Below the pieces are notes generated by a model. That model was not told the origin of the DNA and searched no databases. It saw only the letters and a program-made list of their open reading frames with translations. Below are positions 9,470 through 17,471 of a stretch of 43,307 bases of DNA, piece by piece. The position numbers and the translations under genes are program-made. The stretch is taken from positions 1 through 43,307 of the forward strand of contig JBAQIV010000029.1 in the NCBI GenBank assembly GCA_049289035.1, given 5' to 3'. Within the stretch, counting starts at the first letter, position 1. Every line of letters starts with the position of its first letter. This stretch comes from JAPUDQ01 sp049289035 (GTDB lineage Bacteria > Patescibacteriota > Saccharimonadia > Saccharimonadales > Saccharimonadaceae).

Positions 9470-10615
9470 ATGCAAGATCTCAATGTCAAACAACTCGTAC
9501 TCGCCATCAGCACTATTGCCGAGGAAAAAAACCTCCCCGAAGAAATGGTCATGGACGTCGTGCAACAAGCAATTGCCGCTGCCTGGCGCCGTGACAATGG
9601 CGACCGCGACCAAGACGTGCGCGCCGAGCTCAACACGGTGAAAGGTACCGCAAAAATTTACGTCATGTACCAAGTGGTTGAAGAAGTCGAAAATGCCGCC
9701 ACTGAACTAACTGAAGCTGACGCTCAGAAAATTAAAAAAGGCGCCAAAATCGGCGACACTGTCGAAGAAACATTCGAAGCCACCGGTTTTGGTCGCGTAG
9801 CCGCGCAAACTGCTAAACAAGTTGTGCTCCAAAAACTGCGCGAAGCCGAGCGCGAAGTGGTCATGGAAGAATACGCTGACAAGATAGGTACTGTGCTCGT
9901 CGGCACCGTGCAACGCGTCGAAGCACGCGTGGTACGCGTGGAGCTGGGTAAGACAGTTGGTATACTGCCGGCCAGTGAGCAAATCCCAGGTGAATACTAC
10001 AGTATCGGTAGCCGTATAAAGGTGTTTTTGAAAGATGTCGAACGCGATAATCGCGGTCCGCAACTCATCCTGACCCGTGCCAACGAAGCCTTTGTCGAAT
10101 ACCTCTTTCGCCAAGAAGTGCCCGAGATGGAAACCGGCGCTGTCGAGATAAAGGCCATCGCTCGCGAAGCGGGCAAACGTACCAAACTAGCCGTTGCCAG
10201 CAATGTACCAGGGGTTGACCCTGTGGGAACATTTGTGGGTGGCCACGGTACTCGCGTCAACGCTGTCATGAACGAGATAGGCGAACAGGAAAAAATCGAC
10301 ATCATTACGTTTGATGCCGATACCAAAAACTTTATCGCCAACGCGCTCAGTCCAGCTGAGATTGGCCGTATCGAAATAGAAGACGGCGCCAAAGACAAGC
10401 GTGCCAAAGTGTTTGTGAGCGAAGACCAGCAGTCGATTGCCATTGGCCGTGGCGGTCAAAACGTGCGCCTGGCCAGCAAACTGACCGGTTACGAACTCGA
10501 CATTACGCCGCTGACTGCCGTCGCACCTGTCGCCGCTGCGCCAAAAGCTGACAAAAAACCCCGCAAAAACATCGAGGATGACCTGTTTAGTGCGATTGAG
10601 CAGAGCGCAGAGTAG
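9470..10615 (+). CDS. nusA: Transcription termination/antitermination factor NusA
   Basis: The 381-residue protein has the NusA domain order: N-terminal RNA-polymerase-binding domain (1-130), S1 domain (about 135-200, with GTVQRVEARVVRVELGKTVGILP), KH1 (about 205-285, with RTKLAVASNVPGVDPVG and GHGTRVNAVMNEIGEQEKIDI) and KH2 (about 290-350, with IAIGRGGQNVRLASKLTGYELDI). It modulates pausing, termination and antitermination at RNA polymerase. It lacks the acidic repeats of enterobacterial NusA and ends in a short charged tail. A clear AAAGGA lies about 6 nt before ATG 9470. It stands alone, not with rimP-infB. Confidence 0.96.
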   Translation: MQDLNVKQLVLAISTIAEEKNLPEEMVMDVVQQAIAAAWRRDNGDRDQDVRAELNTVKGTAKIYVMYQVVEEVENAATELTEADAQKIKKGAKIGDTVEETFEATGFGRVAAQTAKQVVLQKLREAEREVVMEEYADKIGTVLVGTVQRVEARVVRVELGKTVGILPASEQIPGEYYSIGSRIKVFLKDVERDNRGPQLILTRANEAFVEYLFRQEVPEMETGAVEIKAIAREAGKRTKLAVASNVPGVDPVGTFVGGHGTRVNAVMNEIGEQEKIDIITFDADTKNFIANALSPAEIGRIEIEDGAKDKRAKVFVSEDQQSIAIGRGGQNVRLASKLTGYELDITPLTAVAPVAAAPKADKKPRKNIEDDLFSAIEQSAE

Positions 10616-10668
10616 GCAGTAGACGTTAGATTTTAGATTTTGGATTTTGGATTTTGGAATAGTCACAA
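10616..10668 (+). repeat. Dispersed 3'-flank repeat, copy 2
   Basis: After the nusA stop, AGTAGACGTTAGATTTTAG is followed by three tandem GATTTTG units and GGAATAGTCACAAAA. It is the closest relative of the copies after rplS and recG. Confidence 0.75.
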
Positions 10669-10721
10669 AATTGACGAGGCAGCACCTTGTGGGTGCGGCC
10701 TGCGCCTGTTAGACTGGGGGG

Positions 10722-11054
10722 TTAGTCGCGCGGAAGCGAGTCGAACGGGACCAGCTCGAAGGTGCCCTCGTGCCTCTCGGCGTTATAGAACCCGCGAACG
10801 ACACGGTAGCCATGGATATTGCCACTGAGGATGAACGTTCCTCGTGCACCGCTCTCATACTCGAGCATCGTGATCTGCATCTCGAGTTTCGTGGTCAGCT
10901 TGCCGCGCAACCTCCCGAAGTGGCCTTCGAACATTGCACGCATCGGTGTGGTCTTGTCGAAGGCGTACTTGAACATGTCGATGATCCGGTCGGTTCCCGG
11001 ACCGCCCACGATGTGGAAGGTTATTGTCTGAACAGGTGCGGTTTGGGTGGACAT
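10722..11054 (-). CDS. 110-aa protein of unknown function, atypical codon usage
   Basis: The frame encodes a soluble-looking alpha/beta protein (ITFHIVGGPGTDRIIDMFKYAFD; EMQITMLEYESGARGTFILSG; VVRGFYNAERHEGTFELVPFD). The C-terminal half alternates as beta strands. No family is recognised. It has a canonical promoter on the minus strand, a leader of about 105 nt with a CCTCGC/GCGAGG hairpin, and a Shine-Dalgarno AAGGTG before ATG 11054. Codons end mostly in C or G: Phe is always TTC, Glu mostly GAG, Lys mostly AAG. Neighbouring clpC and nusA favour TTT, GAA and AAA. That suggests recent acquisition or a different selective regime. Confidence 0.7.
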   Translation of the reverse strand: MSTQTAPVQTITFHIVGGPGTDRIIDMFKYAFDKTTPMRAMFEGHFGRLRGKLTTKLEMQITMLEYESGARGTFILSGNIHGYRVVRGFYNAERHEGTFELVPFDSLPRD

Positions 11055-11165
11055 ACGTCACACCTTTCTACTAAGCCGATGAGGTCTCGGCAGACGACCG
11101 TTACCCTAGTTTCCTAGAGCCACCTCGCCATACAGCGAGGAATCGAGTACAAGACTCTATTAATT

Positions 11166-11194
11166 ATAATAACACATATTAAAAAGTAAGTCAA
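11166..11194 (-). promoter_or_regulatory. Promoter of the 110-aa gene
   Basis: On the minus strand TTGACT (11194-11189), 17-bp spacer, TATTAT (11171-11166). It directs a leader of about 105 nt into the gene at 11054. Confidence 0.65.
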
Positions 11195-11239
11195 TAGCTT
11201 CATAATTATGCTTATGAGATAATCTGTATTCAGCCAGCT

Positions 11240-11476
11240 GCAAGCTTCCGCCATCTGGCGGATCGGTGTTCGGGGCATCCGCAGGCTTCTCAAGAGACGA
11301 GGGCAGTCTTGCAAGGAATAATGCATGGCAACCAAAACCCATTTGTCAGTAACTAAGGTTATTACAAATGGGCCGGAGCCGGTCCGCCCATTGGCGGATC
11401 CGAGCGGAGGTCGTGCCATGCCCTTGCGAGACAACTGAGCCTCCTGAGAAGTCGAGGACCGCCCCGAGAGCTTTGC
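11240..11476. ncRNA. Unidentified multi-helix structured RNA element
   Basis: Read on the plus strand, nested complementary arms pair as follows: 11240-11246 with 11469-11476; 11269-11276 with 11461-11468; 11286-11296 with 11441-11451 (one mismatch); 11307-11316 with 11422-11431; 11323-11330 with 11414-11421 (8 bp perfect). The tip bears two hairpins, 11338-11346 with 11364-11372 and 11381-11388 with 11393-11401; a third, TCCGCC/GGCGGA, sits at 11247-11262. Two further hairpins follow at 11476-11497 and 11504-11521. A possible extended -10 (TGAGATAAT) lies at 11215-11223. No landmark of RNase P RNA, tmRNA or SRP RNA is visible; a divergent 6S RNA cannot be excluded. The strand is not proven. 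Confidence 0.6.
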
Positions 11477-11525
11477 TACTTTCAATCATGAAAGTAGGAG
11501 TTGGTTCTTGGTCGCAAGAACACTA

Positions 11526-11552
11526 CTAGCACTCGCTTGACCCGAGTGCTAG
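11526..11552 (+). promoter_or_regulatory. CIRCE operator of clpC (HrcA site)
   Basis: CTAGCACTC-N9-GAGTGCTAG, a perfect inverted repeat of the CIRCE type (consensus TTAGCACTC-N9-GAGTGCTAA). The spacer contains the -35 TTGACC (11537-11542) of the clpC promoter, so HrcA bound here would block RNA polymerase. Confidence 0.9.
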
Positions 11553-11564
11553 TTTTGCTATAAT
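11537..11564 (+). promoter_or_regulatory. clpC promoter
   Basis: TTGACC (11537-11542), 16-bp spacer, TATAAT (11559-11564) with an upstream TGC making it an extended -10. The start near 11571 leaves a leader of about 55 nt. Confidence 0.75.
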
Positions 11565-11625
11565 GAATCGTGTAACGAGCCATCAGTGACGGATTGCGGC
11601 CAGCTCGATGAGAGGGACGAATAAA

Positions 11626-14139
11626 ATGCCAGAAAATTTCTCAGATTTTGTAGAGCACCTGACCGACAACGCGCGCGGTAGTTTGCAACATGCCGAATTG
11701 TCGGCGCGTGGACTCGGCAGCTCGTATATCGGTACCGAGCACCTGCTGCTCGGCGTGCTAGCGCAAGAGACGTCAGTCGGCGCCAAGATACTGGCCGACG
11801 CCGGTGTCACACTCGAACGCGCACAAACCGCGCTTAACATGACGCCGCGTGCACTGGTAGTCAGTACCGGCGCCAAAGGCTTGAGCGAAACTGCCAAACT
11901 CACGCTGCGCATGAGCTGGGACGTGGCGCAGGAATTTCGTCAAGATTTTTGTGGCACCGAACATATTTTGTTTAGCATACTCACGCAAAAAAATGCCCGC
12001 GCAACCGTGCTACTGCGTGATATGAATGTCAATGTTGACGAACTTGTCGGCGAGCTCGAAGGCTACCTAAACCGCCAGCATGCCGACGGCGAAGCCATGC
12101 ACGGCACGCCCAATGTCAAAACGCCGCGCAGCCGCCAGCCCGCGCTCGCCAAATTTGGCAGCGACCTGACCGCACTGGCCCGCGATGGCAAACTCGATCC
12201 GGTCATCGGTCGCGACGAACAAATTACCCGTATGATTACTATCCTCAGCCGTCGTACCAAAAACAATCCAATACTTATTGGCGAGCCAGGTGTTGGCAAA
12301 ACTGCCATTGTCGAAGGGCTAGCACAGCGCATTGCCAGCGAAGATGTGCCCGAACATTTGTGCGACAAGCGTATCATCCTCATTGACCTACCGGGTATGG
12401 TCGCCGGTACCAAATACCGCGGCGAATTCGAAGAGCGGCTCAAAAAAGTCATCGATGAGCTATCAAGCGACCCGCACGCCATAGCGTTTATCGACGAAAT
12501 GCACCTGCTGGTCGGCGCTGGTTCGGCCGAAGGCAGTATGGACGCGGCCAATATGCTGAAGCCCGCACTGGCGCGTGGTAAAGTGCGTATGATCGGCGCC
12601 ACGACGCTCGACGAATACCGTAAACATATCGAAAAAGACGCCGCCCTCGAACGCCGACTGCAGCCGGTCATGGTGCCAGAGCCGAGCTATGCCGACACGG
12701 TGGCGATCGTGCGCGGACTGCGGTCACACTACGAAGATTATCACGGAGTGACCATGAGCGACGACACCATCGAAGACGCCGTGTACATGGCCGATCGCTA
12801 CGTATCTGAGCGCCACATGCCCGATAAAGCGCTCGATGTTATCGACGAAGCCGCGGCCTTATTGCGCGTCAAAAAAGGCCAAAAACCAGGTAAATCACGC
12901 GAGATTAGCAAAGAAATCCGTCACTTAGAAGACAAAATGGAAGAAGCCGCCAGTAGCGAAGATTACGAGCGGGCTGCGCTGTACAAAATGCGCATGAGCC
13001 GCCTCAAAGAAAAATTAGACGAGCTGACTAAAGCATCGCAGGGTACTGCCGCGTCAAAACTCACCAGCGATATCATTGCCGAAGCCGTCGCTACCATGAC
13101 CGGTATACCGGTGCGTCAGCTGAAACGCTCAGAGGTAAAATTGCTATCCCAGTTGGAGAAACATCTTGGCCGCTCGATTATCGGACAAAAAGAAGCTATT
13201 ACTACAGTTGCTCGTGCCATTCGCCGTGCGCGCAGTGGCATCGGTAGCCCGCGGCGTCCGATCGGGTCGTTTGTCTTTATGGGTCCGACGGGTGTGGGCA
13301 AGACCGAACTAGCGCGAGTGCTTGCTCGTGAGGTGTTTGGTAGCGACGAAGCGCTAATAAAGATCGACATGAGTGAATTTCGCGAGCACCATAGTACCAG
13401 CCGCCTGGTGGGTGCTCCTGCTGGCTATGTCGGCTATGAAGACGGTGGTCAGCTGACCGACAAGATTCGCCGCCAGCCCTACAGTGTGGTACTGTTCGAT
13501 GAGATCGAAAAAGCTCACCGCGATGTGTTTAACCTACTACTACAACTCCTTGAAGACGGCACACTGACGGATGCTAAGGGCCGCAAAGTTGATTTTAGCA
13601 ACACGATCGTTATCTTGACGAGCAACCTCGGCAGTGAGGTTATGTACCGTGAAGCCGAGATGGGTTTTGAGGCTATGTCACGCAAAGATCGTGATGATCT
13701 CGAGGTTGTGCACGATAAAAACAAACAAGCGGCGCGCAAAGCGCTCGAGGGTATGATGCGCCCAGAGCTGATCAACCGGTTTGACGACGTCGTGGTGTTT
13801 CGTGCGCTGACACGAGCCGAAGTGAATGCGATATTTGATCTGCAAATCGAAGACCTCCGTACGCGGCTACGACGAAAGGGTCTGGGGCTCACGGTTTCGG
13901 CTGGTGCCAAGCGGCTTTTGATCAACCGCGGCTACAACCCGCATCACGGCGTGCGGCCACTCCGCAAAGTGTTGCAAGATGACGTTGAGCATCCAATCGC
14001 TGAGGGTCTTATAAAAGAAGTGTACGAGACGGGGCAGATTATCACGGTTGAGGCAAAACGCGGTATACTATCTATCACAGCAACATCAGAGGAGATAGCG
14101 CCGCATCATGCCGCCGAAAGCATCGTCACTGCGTCATAA
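11626..14139 (+). CDS. clpC: ClpC-type AAA+ unfoldase, ATPase subunit of Clp protease
   Basis: The 837-residue protein has two Clp N repeats (residues 1-140), AAA-1 with Walker A GEPGVGKT near 219 and Walker B AFIDEMHLL, a UVR-like coiled segment near 430-465 (SSEDYERAALYKMRMSRLKEKL), and AAA-2 with GPTGVGKT near 552 and VVLFDEIEKAH. It unfolds proteins and feeds them to ClpP, whose gene lies at 34753 under the same operator type. I chose ATG 11626 over ATG 11608 because GAGAGGGA lies at the right distance and MPENFSDFVEHLTDNARG aligns with the family start. Confidence 0.95.
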   Translation: MPENFSDFVEHLTDNARGSLQHAELSARGLGSSYIGTEHLLLGVLAQETSVGAKILADAGVTLERAQTALNMTPRALVVSTGAKGLSETAKLTLRMSWDVAQEFRQDFCGTEHILFSILTQKNARATVLLRDMNVNVDELVGELEGYLNRQHADGEAMHGTPNVKTPRSRQPALAKFGSDLTALARDGKLDPVIGRDEQITRMITILSRRTKNNPILIGEPGVGKTAIVEGLAQRIASEDVPEHLCDKRIILIDLPGMVAGTKYRGEFEERLKKVIDELSSDPHAIAFIDEMHLLVGAGSAEGSMDAANMLKPALARGKVRMIGATTLDEYRKHIEKDAALERRLQPVMVPEPSYADTVAIVRGLRSHYEDYHGVTMSDDTIEDAVYMADRYVSERHMPDKALDVIDEAAALLRVKKGQKPGKSREISKEIRHLEDKMEEAASSEDYERAALYKMRMSRLKEKLDELTKASQGTAASKLTSDIIAEAVATMTGIPVRQLKRSEVKLLSQLEKHLGRSIIGQKEAITTVARAIRRARSGIGSPRRPIGSFVFMGPTGVGKTELARVLAREVFGSDEALIKIDMSEFREHHSTSRLVGAPAGYVGYEDGGQLTDKIRRQPYSVVLFDEIEKAHRDVFNLLLQLLEDGTLTDAKGRKVDFSNTIVILTSNLGSEVMYREAEMGFEAMSRKDRDDLEVVHDKNKQAARKALEGMMRPELINRFDDVVVFRALTRAEVNAIFDLQIEDLRTRLRRKGLGLTVSAGAKRLLINRGYNPHHGVRPLRKVLQDDVEHPIAEGLIKEVYETGQIITVEAKRGILSITATSEEIAPHHAAESIVTAS

Positions 14140-15106
14140 TATAGTGCGTTTGGTTGGTGCTGTGGGTATGTTGTCAGCGGCAATTTGGATACTGCTGAAC
14201 CAAACCTACATCATCGATCAGATTGCGGTGTGGCGCTTTACACCGTCAGCCGATATGAGACAGATTGCCTCACGTGCGGTACTCACTGACAAAGGTCGGT
14301 TTTATTTGTTTGCCTCGCGACCAGAAATCAATGACCGCGCATCGTTCAACACACACTGTCGACAGTTGGTTGAAAAGACGTCGATACTTGGCTGCTATGT
14401 CAATCGGCAGATCTATATTTTTAATATCACCGACCAACGGCTCGATGGTATCCGCGAAGTTACTGCCGCGCATGAGATGCTGCATGCGGCGTACGACCGT
14501 CTAAGCGTGAGTGAGCGAGGCAGGATTGATCGTTTGATCGAAGCGCAAGCCACAAATATAAGTGATCAAAAACTCAAAGACCGTCTGGCGCTGTATGACC
14601 AAACCGAACCAGGTGAACGGCTCAACGAACTGCATTCGATACTCGCGACAGAGATCCGCACGTTGTCGCCAGAACTCGAAAACTATTATCGTCAGTATTT
14701 TACTGATCGCGCGAAAGTTGTGGCATTGGCCGAAGGCTACGAAACTGTGTTTCGCCAGATAGAATCGCAGCAAACGCAGCTCATTGCCGAGCTAAATCAA
14801 TTGGCCGACCGTATTGACAGCGCATCGAAAGATTATGAGACAACACTCGCTGCACTCAAGGTCGATATTGCGCAGTTCAACCGTCGTGCGACTGCTGGCG
14901 AGTTTACGTCGCAAGACGCTTTTAACCGCGAGCGCAATCAGCTCGTCGCGCGCCAAGACGCCCTGCAAGCGCAGCGCGACGCCATAAACGGTATGATTAC
15001 CGACTATCATGCGAAAACCGCCCAACTCGACACACTCAACACGACTGCCGAAGGGCTCCAACGCAGCATTGACTCGACACTACCGGAAGCACCACGGCTT
15101 CAGTAG
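14108..15106 (+). CDS. Membrane-anchored protein with HExxH motif and long coiled coil
   Basis: This 332-residue protein has one N-terminal membrane helix (about 12-30) and should face outward. A region with two Cys (HCRQLVEKTSILGCYVNRQIY, residues 78-98) precedes VTAAHEMLHAAYD near 118. HEMLH fits a zinc-peptidase HExxH, but no third ligand is obvious. Residues 130-320 are long charged helices resembling a coiled coil. Its ATG lies 32 nt inside the end of clpC, so it is translated from the clpC mRNA and would be induced with it. No named family is recognised. It may be an envelope protease-like factor or a structural protein. Confidence 0.75.
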   Translation: MPPKASSLRHNIVRLVGAVGMLSAAIWILLNQTYIIDQIAVWRFTPSADMRQIASRAVLTDKGRFYLFASRPEINDRASFNTHCRQLVEKTSILGCYVNRQIYIFNITDQRLDGIREVTAAHEMLHAAYDRLSVSERGRIDRLIEAQATNISDQKLKDRLALYDQTEPGERLNELHSILATEIRTLSPELENYYRQYFTDRAKVVALAEGYETVFRQIESQQTQLIAELNQLADRIDSASKDYETTLAALKVDIAQFNRRATAGEFTSQDAFNRERNQLVARQDALQAQRDAINGMITDYHAKTAQLDTLNTTAEGLQRSIDSTLPEAPRLQ

Positions 15107-15170
15107 AGGGCCATTGTACGCTGGGTTTATATGTAAGTCGTATACCTAATAGTTTATAATTGAGCGTAGT

Positions 15171-16523
15171 ATGGTGAAATCTACCACTAAATATCAGTGC
15201 CAAAATTGTGCGGCAACGTATTCGAAATGGTCAGGACGGTGTGAAAACTGCGGTGCCTGGAATAGCTTGGTTGAATCGGCCGCTGAAGTGGTGGGTAAAA
15301 CTGCTGTTAGTAAATCCCAGGGGAAGATACTAGAGGCCGATCGTCTCGATGCGGTGAAAATCGACGCCGTGAGTGAGCGCTATCACACCGGTTTTGATGA
15401 CATTGACACAGTGCTAGGCGGGGGCATTATGCCGGGTGGCGTGGTACTGGTAGCTGGTGAACCGGGTATCGGCAAAAGTACGCTATTGCTACAAATTGCT
15501 GCGTCTATTGCCCGCCACGAAAATGTACTCTATGCTACCGGTGAAGAATCGGCCGGTCAAGTGAAATTGCGAGCGGCACGGCTCGGCGCTGATGCGAAAG
15601 CAAATTTGTCACTTGTCAGTACAACAAGCGCTGACGACATAGCCGCTACAATTGCCAGTGCCGCGTATCAGCTGGTGATTGTCGACTCGATTCAGACGCT
15701 TGCCATGAACGATATTGCTAGTGCACCAGGCACAGTTAGCCAAATTACGAACGCGACCAATCTTATCATACAGGCGGCCAAGCGGTCGCATACGGCAGTC
15801 ATGCTGGTAGGTCATGTGACAAAAGAAGGCAGTATTGCCGGGCCAAAAGTCATGGAGCATCTGGTTGATGTTGTGGTGCAGTTCGAGGGTGATCGCTATG
15901 GTGGGTTCAAACTGGTTCGTGCTATCAAAAACCGTTTTGGTAGTACGGCTGAGCTCGCTATTATGGAAATGAATGACCGCGGGCTGGTGCCCGTCGACAA
16001 CCCATCGGCGAGTTTGCTGGCCGAACGCTCACTCAGCGATGGGTCGATTATACTGGCCACCATGGAAGGCAACCGCGCGCTACTGGTCGAGATACAGGCG
16101 CTTGTGAACCCAACCAGTTTTGGCTATCCTAAACGTACCGCCAGCGGCTTTGACCTCAACCGACTCAATGTGCTAATCGCCGTGCTTGAAAAGCGCACCA
16201 AATTGAGCCTCGGTGACAAAGATATATTTGTAAATGTGGTTGGTGGTATCAAACTGCGTGACCCAGCGGCTGACTTGGCGGTTGCGATGGCGATTGCTAG
16301 TGCGGCGGCTGGTCGGGCAATCGACACTGAGACGGTGGTCTGGGGCGAAGTTGGACTGGGCGGTGAGATACGCAGTGCACCGAGTGCGCTGAGGCGAGTA
16401 GCTGAGGCGAAAAAGCTCGGCTTTACCCGGGCACTGGCGCCACAAACCAAACCAGCTGATGCATTTATTGCGTCGGCGACTGATTTGCGCAGCGCGCTAC
16501 AGAAATACCTGACACAGCGTTGA
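15171..16523 (+). CDS. radA: DNA repair protein RadA (Sms)
   Basis: The 450-residue protein opens with a C-x2-C...C-x2-C zinc finger (residues 9-27), then a RecA-like ATPase with Walker A GEPGIGKST near 96, the RadA-specific KNRFG near 253 and a Lon-like C-terminal domain (FVNVVGGIKLRDPAADLAVA). RadA is a hexameric helicase that extends D-loops and processes recombination intermediates. TATAAT (15155-15160) ends 10 nt before ATG 15171, so the leader is at most a few nucleotides. The four zinc cysteines are intact here, unlike those of RpoC in the same window. Confidence 0.96.
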   Translation: MVKSTTKYQCQNCAATYSKWSGRCENCGAWNSLVESAAEVVGKTAVSKSQGKILEADRLDAVKIDAVSERYHTGFDDIDTVLGGGIMPGGVVLVAGEPGIGKSTLLLQIAASIARHENVLYATGEESAGQVKLRAARLGADAKANLSLVSTTSADDIAATIASAAYQLVIVDSIQTLAMNDIASAPGTVSQITNATNLIIQAAKRSHTAVMLVGHVTKEGSIAGPKVMEHLVDVVVQFEGDRYGGFKLVRAIKNRFGSTAELAIMEMNDRGLVPVDNPSASLLAERSLSDGSIILATMEGNRALLVEIQALVNPTSFGYPKRTASGFDLNRLNVLIAVLEKRTKLSLGDKDIFVNVVGGIKLRDPAADLAVAMAIASAAAGRAIDTETVVWGEVGLGGEIRSAPSALRRVAEAKKLGFTRALAPQTKPADAFIASATDLRSALQKYLTQR

Positions 16524-16645
16524 TCATTGATGCGTTGAATATTGATCATTAATTTTTCATTGATCGTTGATCATATGCGCCACAAACGCATCAACGCCAA
16601 ACGATTAACCAACGATCAATGTTCAACGCATCAACGATCAAATAT
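16524..16645. repeat. Tangle of ATCAACG/GATCAATG words in an intergenic gap
   Basis: The gap after radA is made almost wholly of repeated words in both orientations: TGATCATTGATGCGTTGAA, ATTGATCATTAA, CATTGATCGTTGATCAT, then ACGCATCAACGCC, CCAACGATCAATGTTCAACG and CATCAACGATCAA. Inverted copies can pair into several alternative hairpins. The same words occur at 6374-6400 after the M13 gene start. Confidence 0.7.
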
Positions 16646-16663
16646 ATATGCTACTATTATGCA

Positions 16664-17470
16664 ATGGATTTATTATACATTTTAGTCAGTGTCGTTTTGC
16701 TGGAGACGACATATCTTACGTACCAGCAATTTGCAAAACATGAAGTAAAATCGCCGCGGTCTCGCATTGTTTGCGACACGAGCGCACTTATTGACGGTCG
16801 AATTGTCGCTATTGCACGATCAGGGTTTTTGTCGAGCGAACTCGTTGTGCCTCGCAGTGTGACTCGTGAGTTGCAGTATATGGCCGACCGAGCCGATCAC
16901 GACAAACGTGAACGTGCTCGTTATGGTCTCGATGTTGTAAATGAGCTGCAGTCGATCGACCAGACGTTGGTGACCATATATGACGATGGTGACGGCCACC
17001 CTGATGGTGTCGATGAACAATTACTGCAGCTTGCCAAAAAGCTAGGTGCACGACTGTGTACGACTGACTACAACCTAAACAAAGTTGCTCGCACCGAACA
17101 GGTAACGGTCGTCAACGTGAACGAACTTGCTCATGCGCTGCGGCCCATGCATCTGCCGGGTGAGGTCATAGAGCTGCAAATTGTGGCTGCGGGTCAAAAC
17201 AAAGATCAAGGCGTGGGGTATCTCGACGACGGCACAATGGTCGTGATCGACCGTGCCAAGAGTCAAATTGGTCGCACAGTCCAGGCCGAGACTACCCGTG
17301 TCTTACAAACCGAAGCTGGCCGGATGGTATTTGCGCGTTTGCAAGGTGATCGACCCGATAAACCTGAGTATGTCCAGAAGCGATCGCAGTCGAAATATCG
17401 TCGCACTGGTGCGCCAAAACAGGTGAAACATACGCAAGAAGACAGGCTTGTCGATCTAGCAAATCAGTAG
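16664..17470 (+). CDS. Membrane-anchored PIN-TRAM domain ribonuclease-like protein
   Basis: The 268-residue protein has an N-terminal membrane helix (residues 2-20), a PIN nuclease domain (about 34-150) with acidic residues in VCDTSALIDGRI, VTRELQ, DGVDEQLLQLAKK and TTDYNLNKVA, and a TRAM domain (about 155-220; LPGEVIELQIVAAGQNKDQGVGYLDDGTMVVID). The order is that of Bacillus YacL, which has four helices where this has one. PIN domains cleave single-stranded RNA with two metals; TRAM binds RNA. The tail is basic. I chose ATG 16664 because an extended -10 (TG-C-TACTAT) ends 6 nt before it. It converges on the PBP gene with 1 nt between stops. Confidence 0.88.
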   Translation: MDLLYILVSVVLLETTYLTYQQFAKHEVKSPRSRIVCDTSALIDGRIVAIARSGFLSSELVVPRSVTRELQYMADRADHDKRERARYGLDVVNELQSIDQTLVTIYDDGDGHPDGVDEQLLQLAKKLGARLCTTDYNLNKVARTEQVTVVNVNELAHALRPMHLPGEVIELQIVAAGQNKDQGVGYLDDGTMVVIDRAKSQIGRTVQAETTRVLQTEAGRMVFARLQGDRPDKPEYVQKRSQSKYRRTGAPKQVKHTQEDRLVDLANQ

Positions 17471-17471
17471 T

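Noticed and set aside
11240..11476. RNase P RNA, tmRNA or SRP RNA
   Set aside because: None of the conserved landmark sequences (GAGGAAAGTCC, a tag frame with a tRNA-like end, GGAAGGAAGCA) is present on either strand; 6S RNA remains open.
11114..11485. 123-codon minus-strand frame across the structured RNA element
   Set aside because: It spans the nested inverted repeats and the promoter of the 110-aa gene, and its composition shows no coding pattern.
16524..16645. CRISPR array
   Set aside because: The words vary in length and spacing with no unique spacers, and no cas gene is present anywhere in the window.
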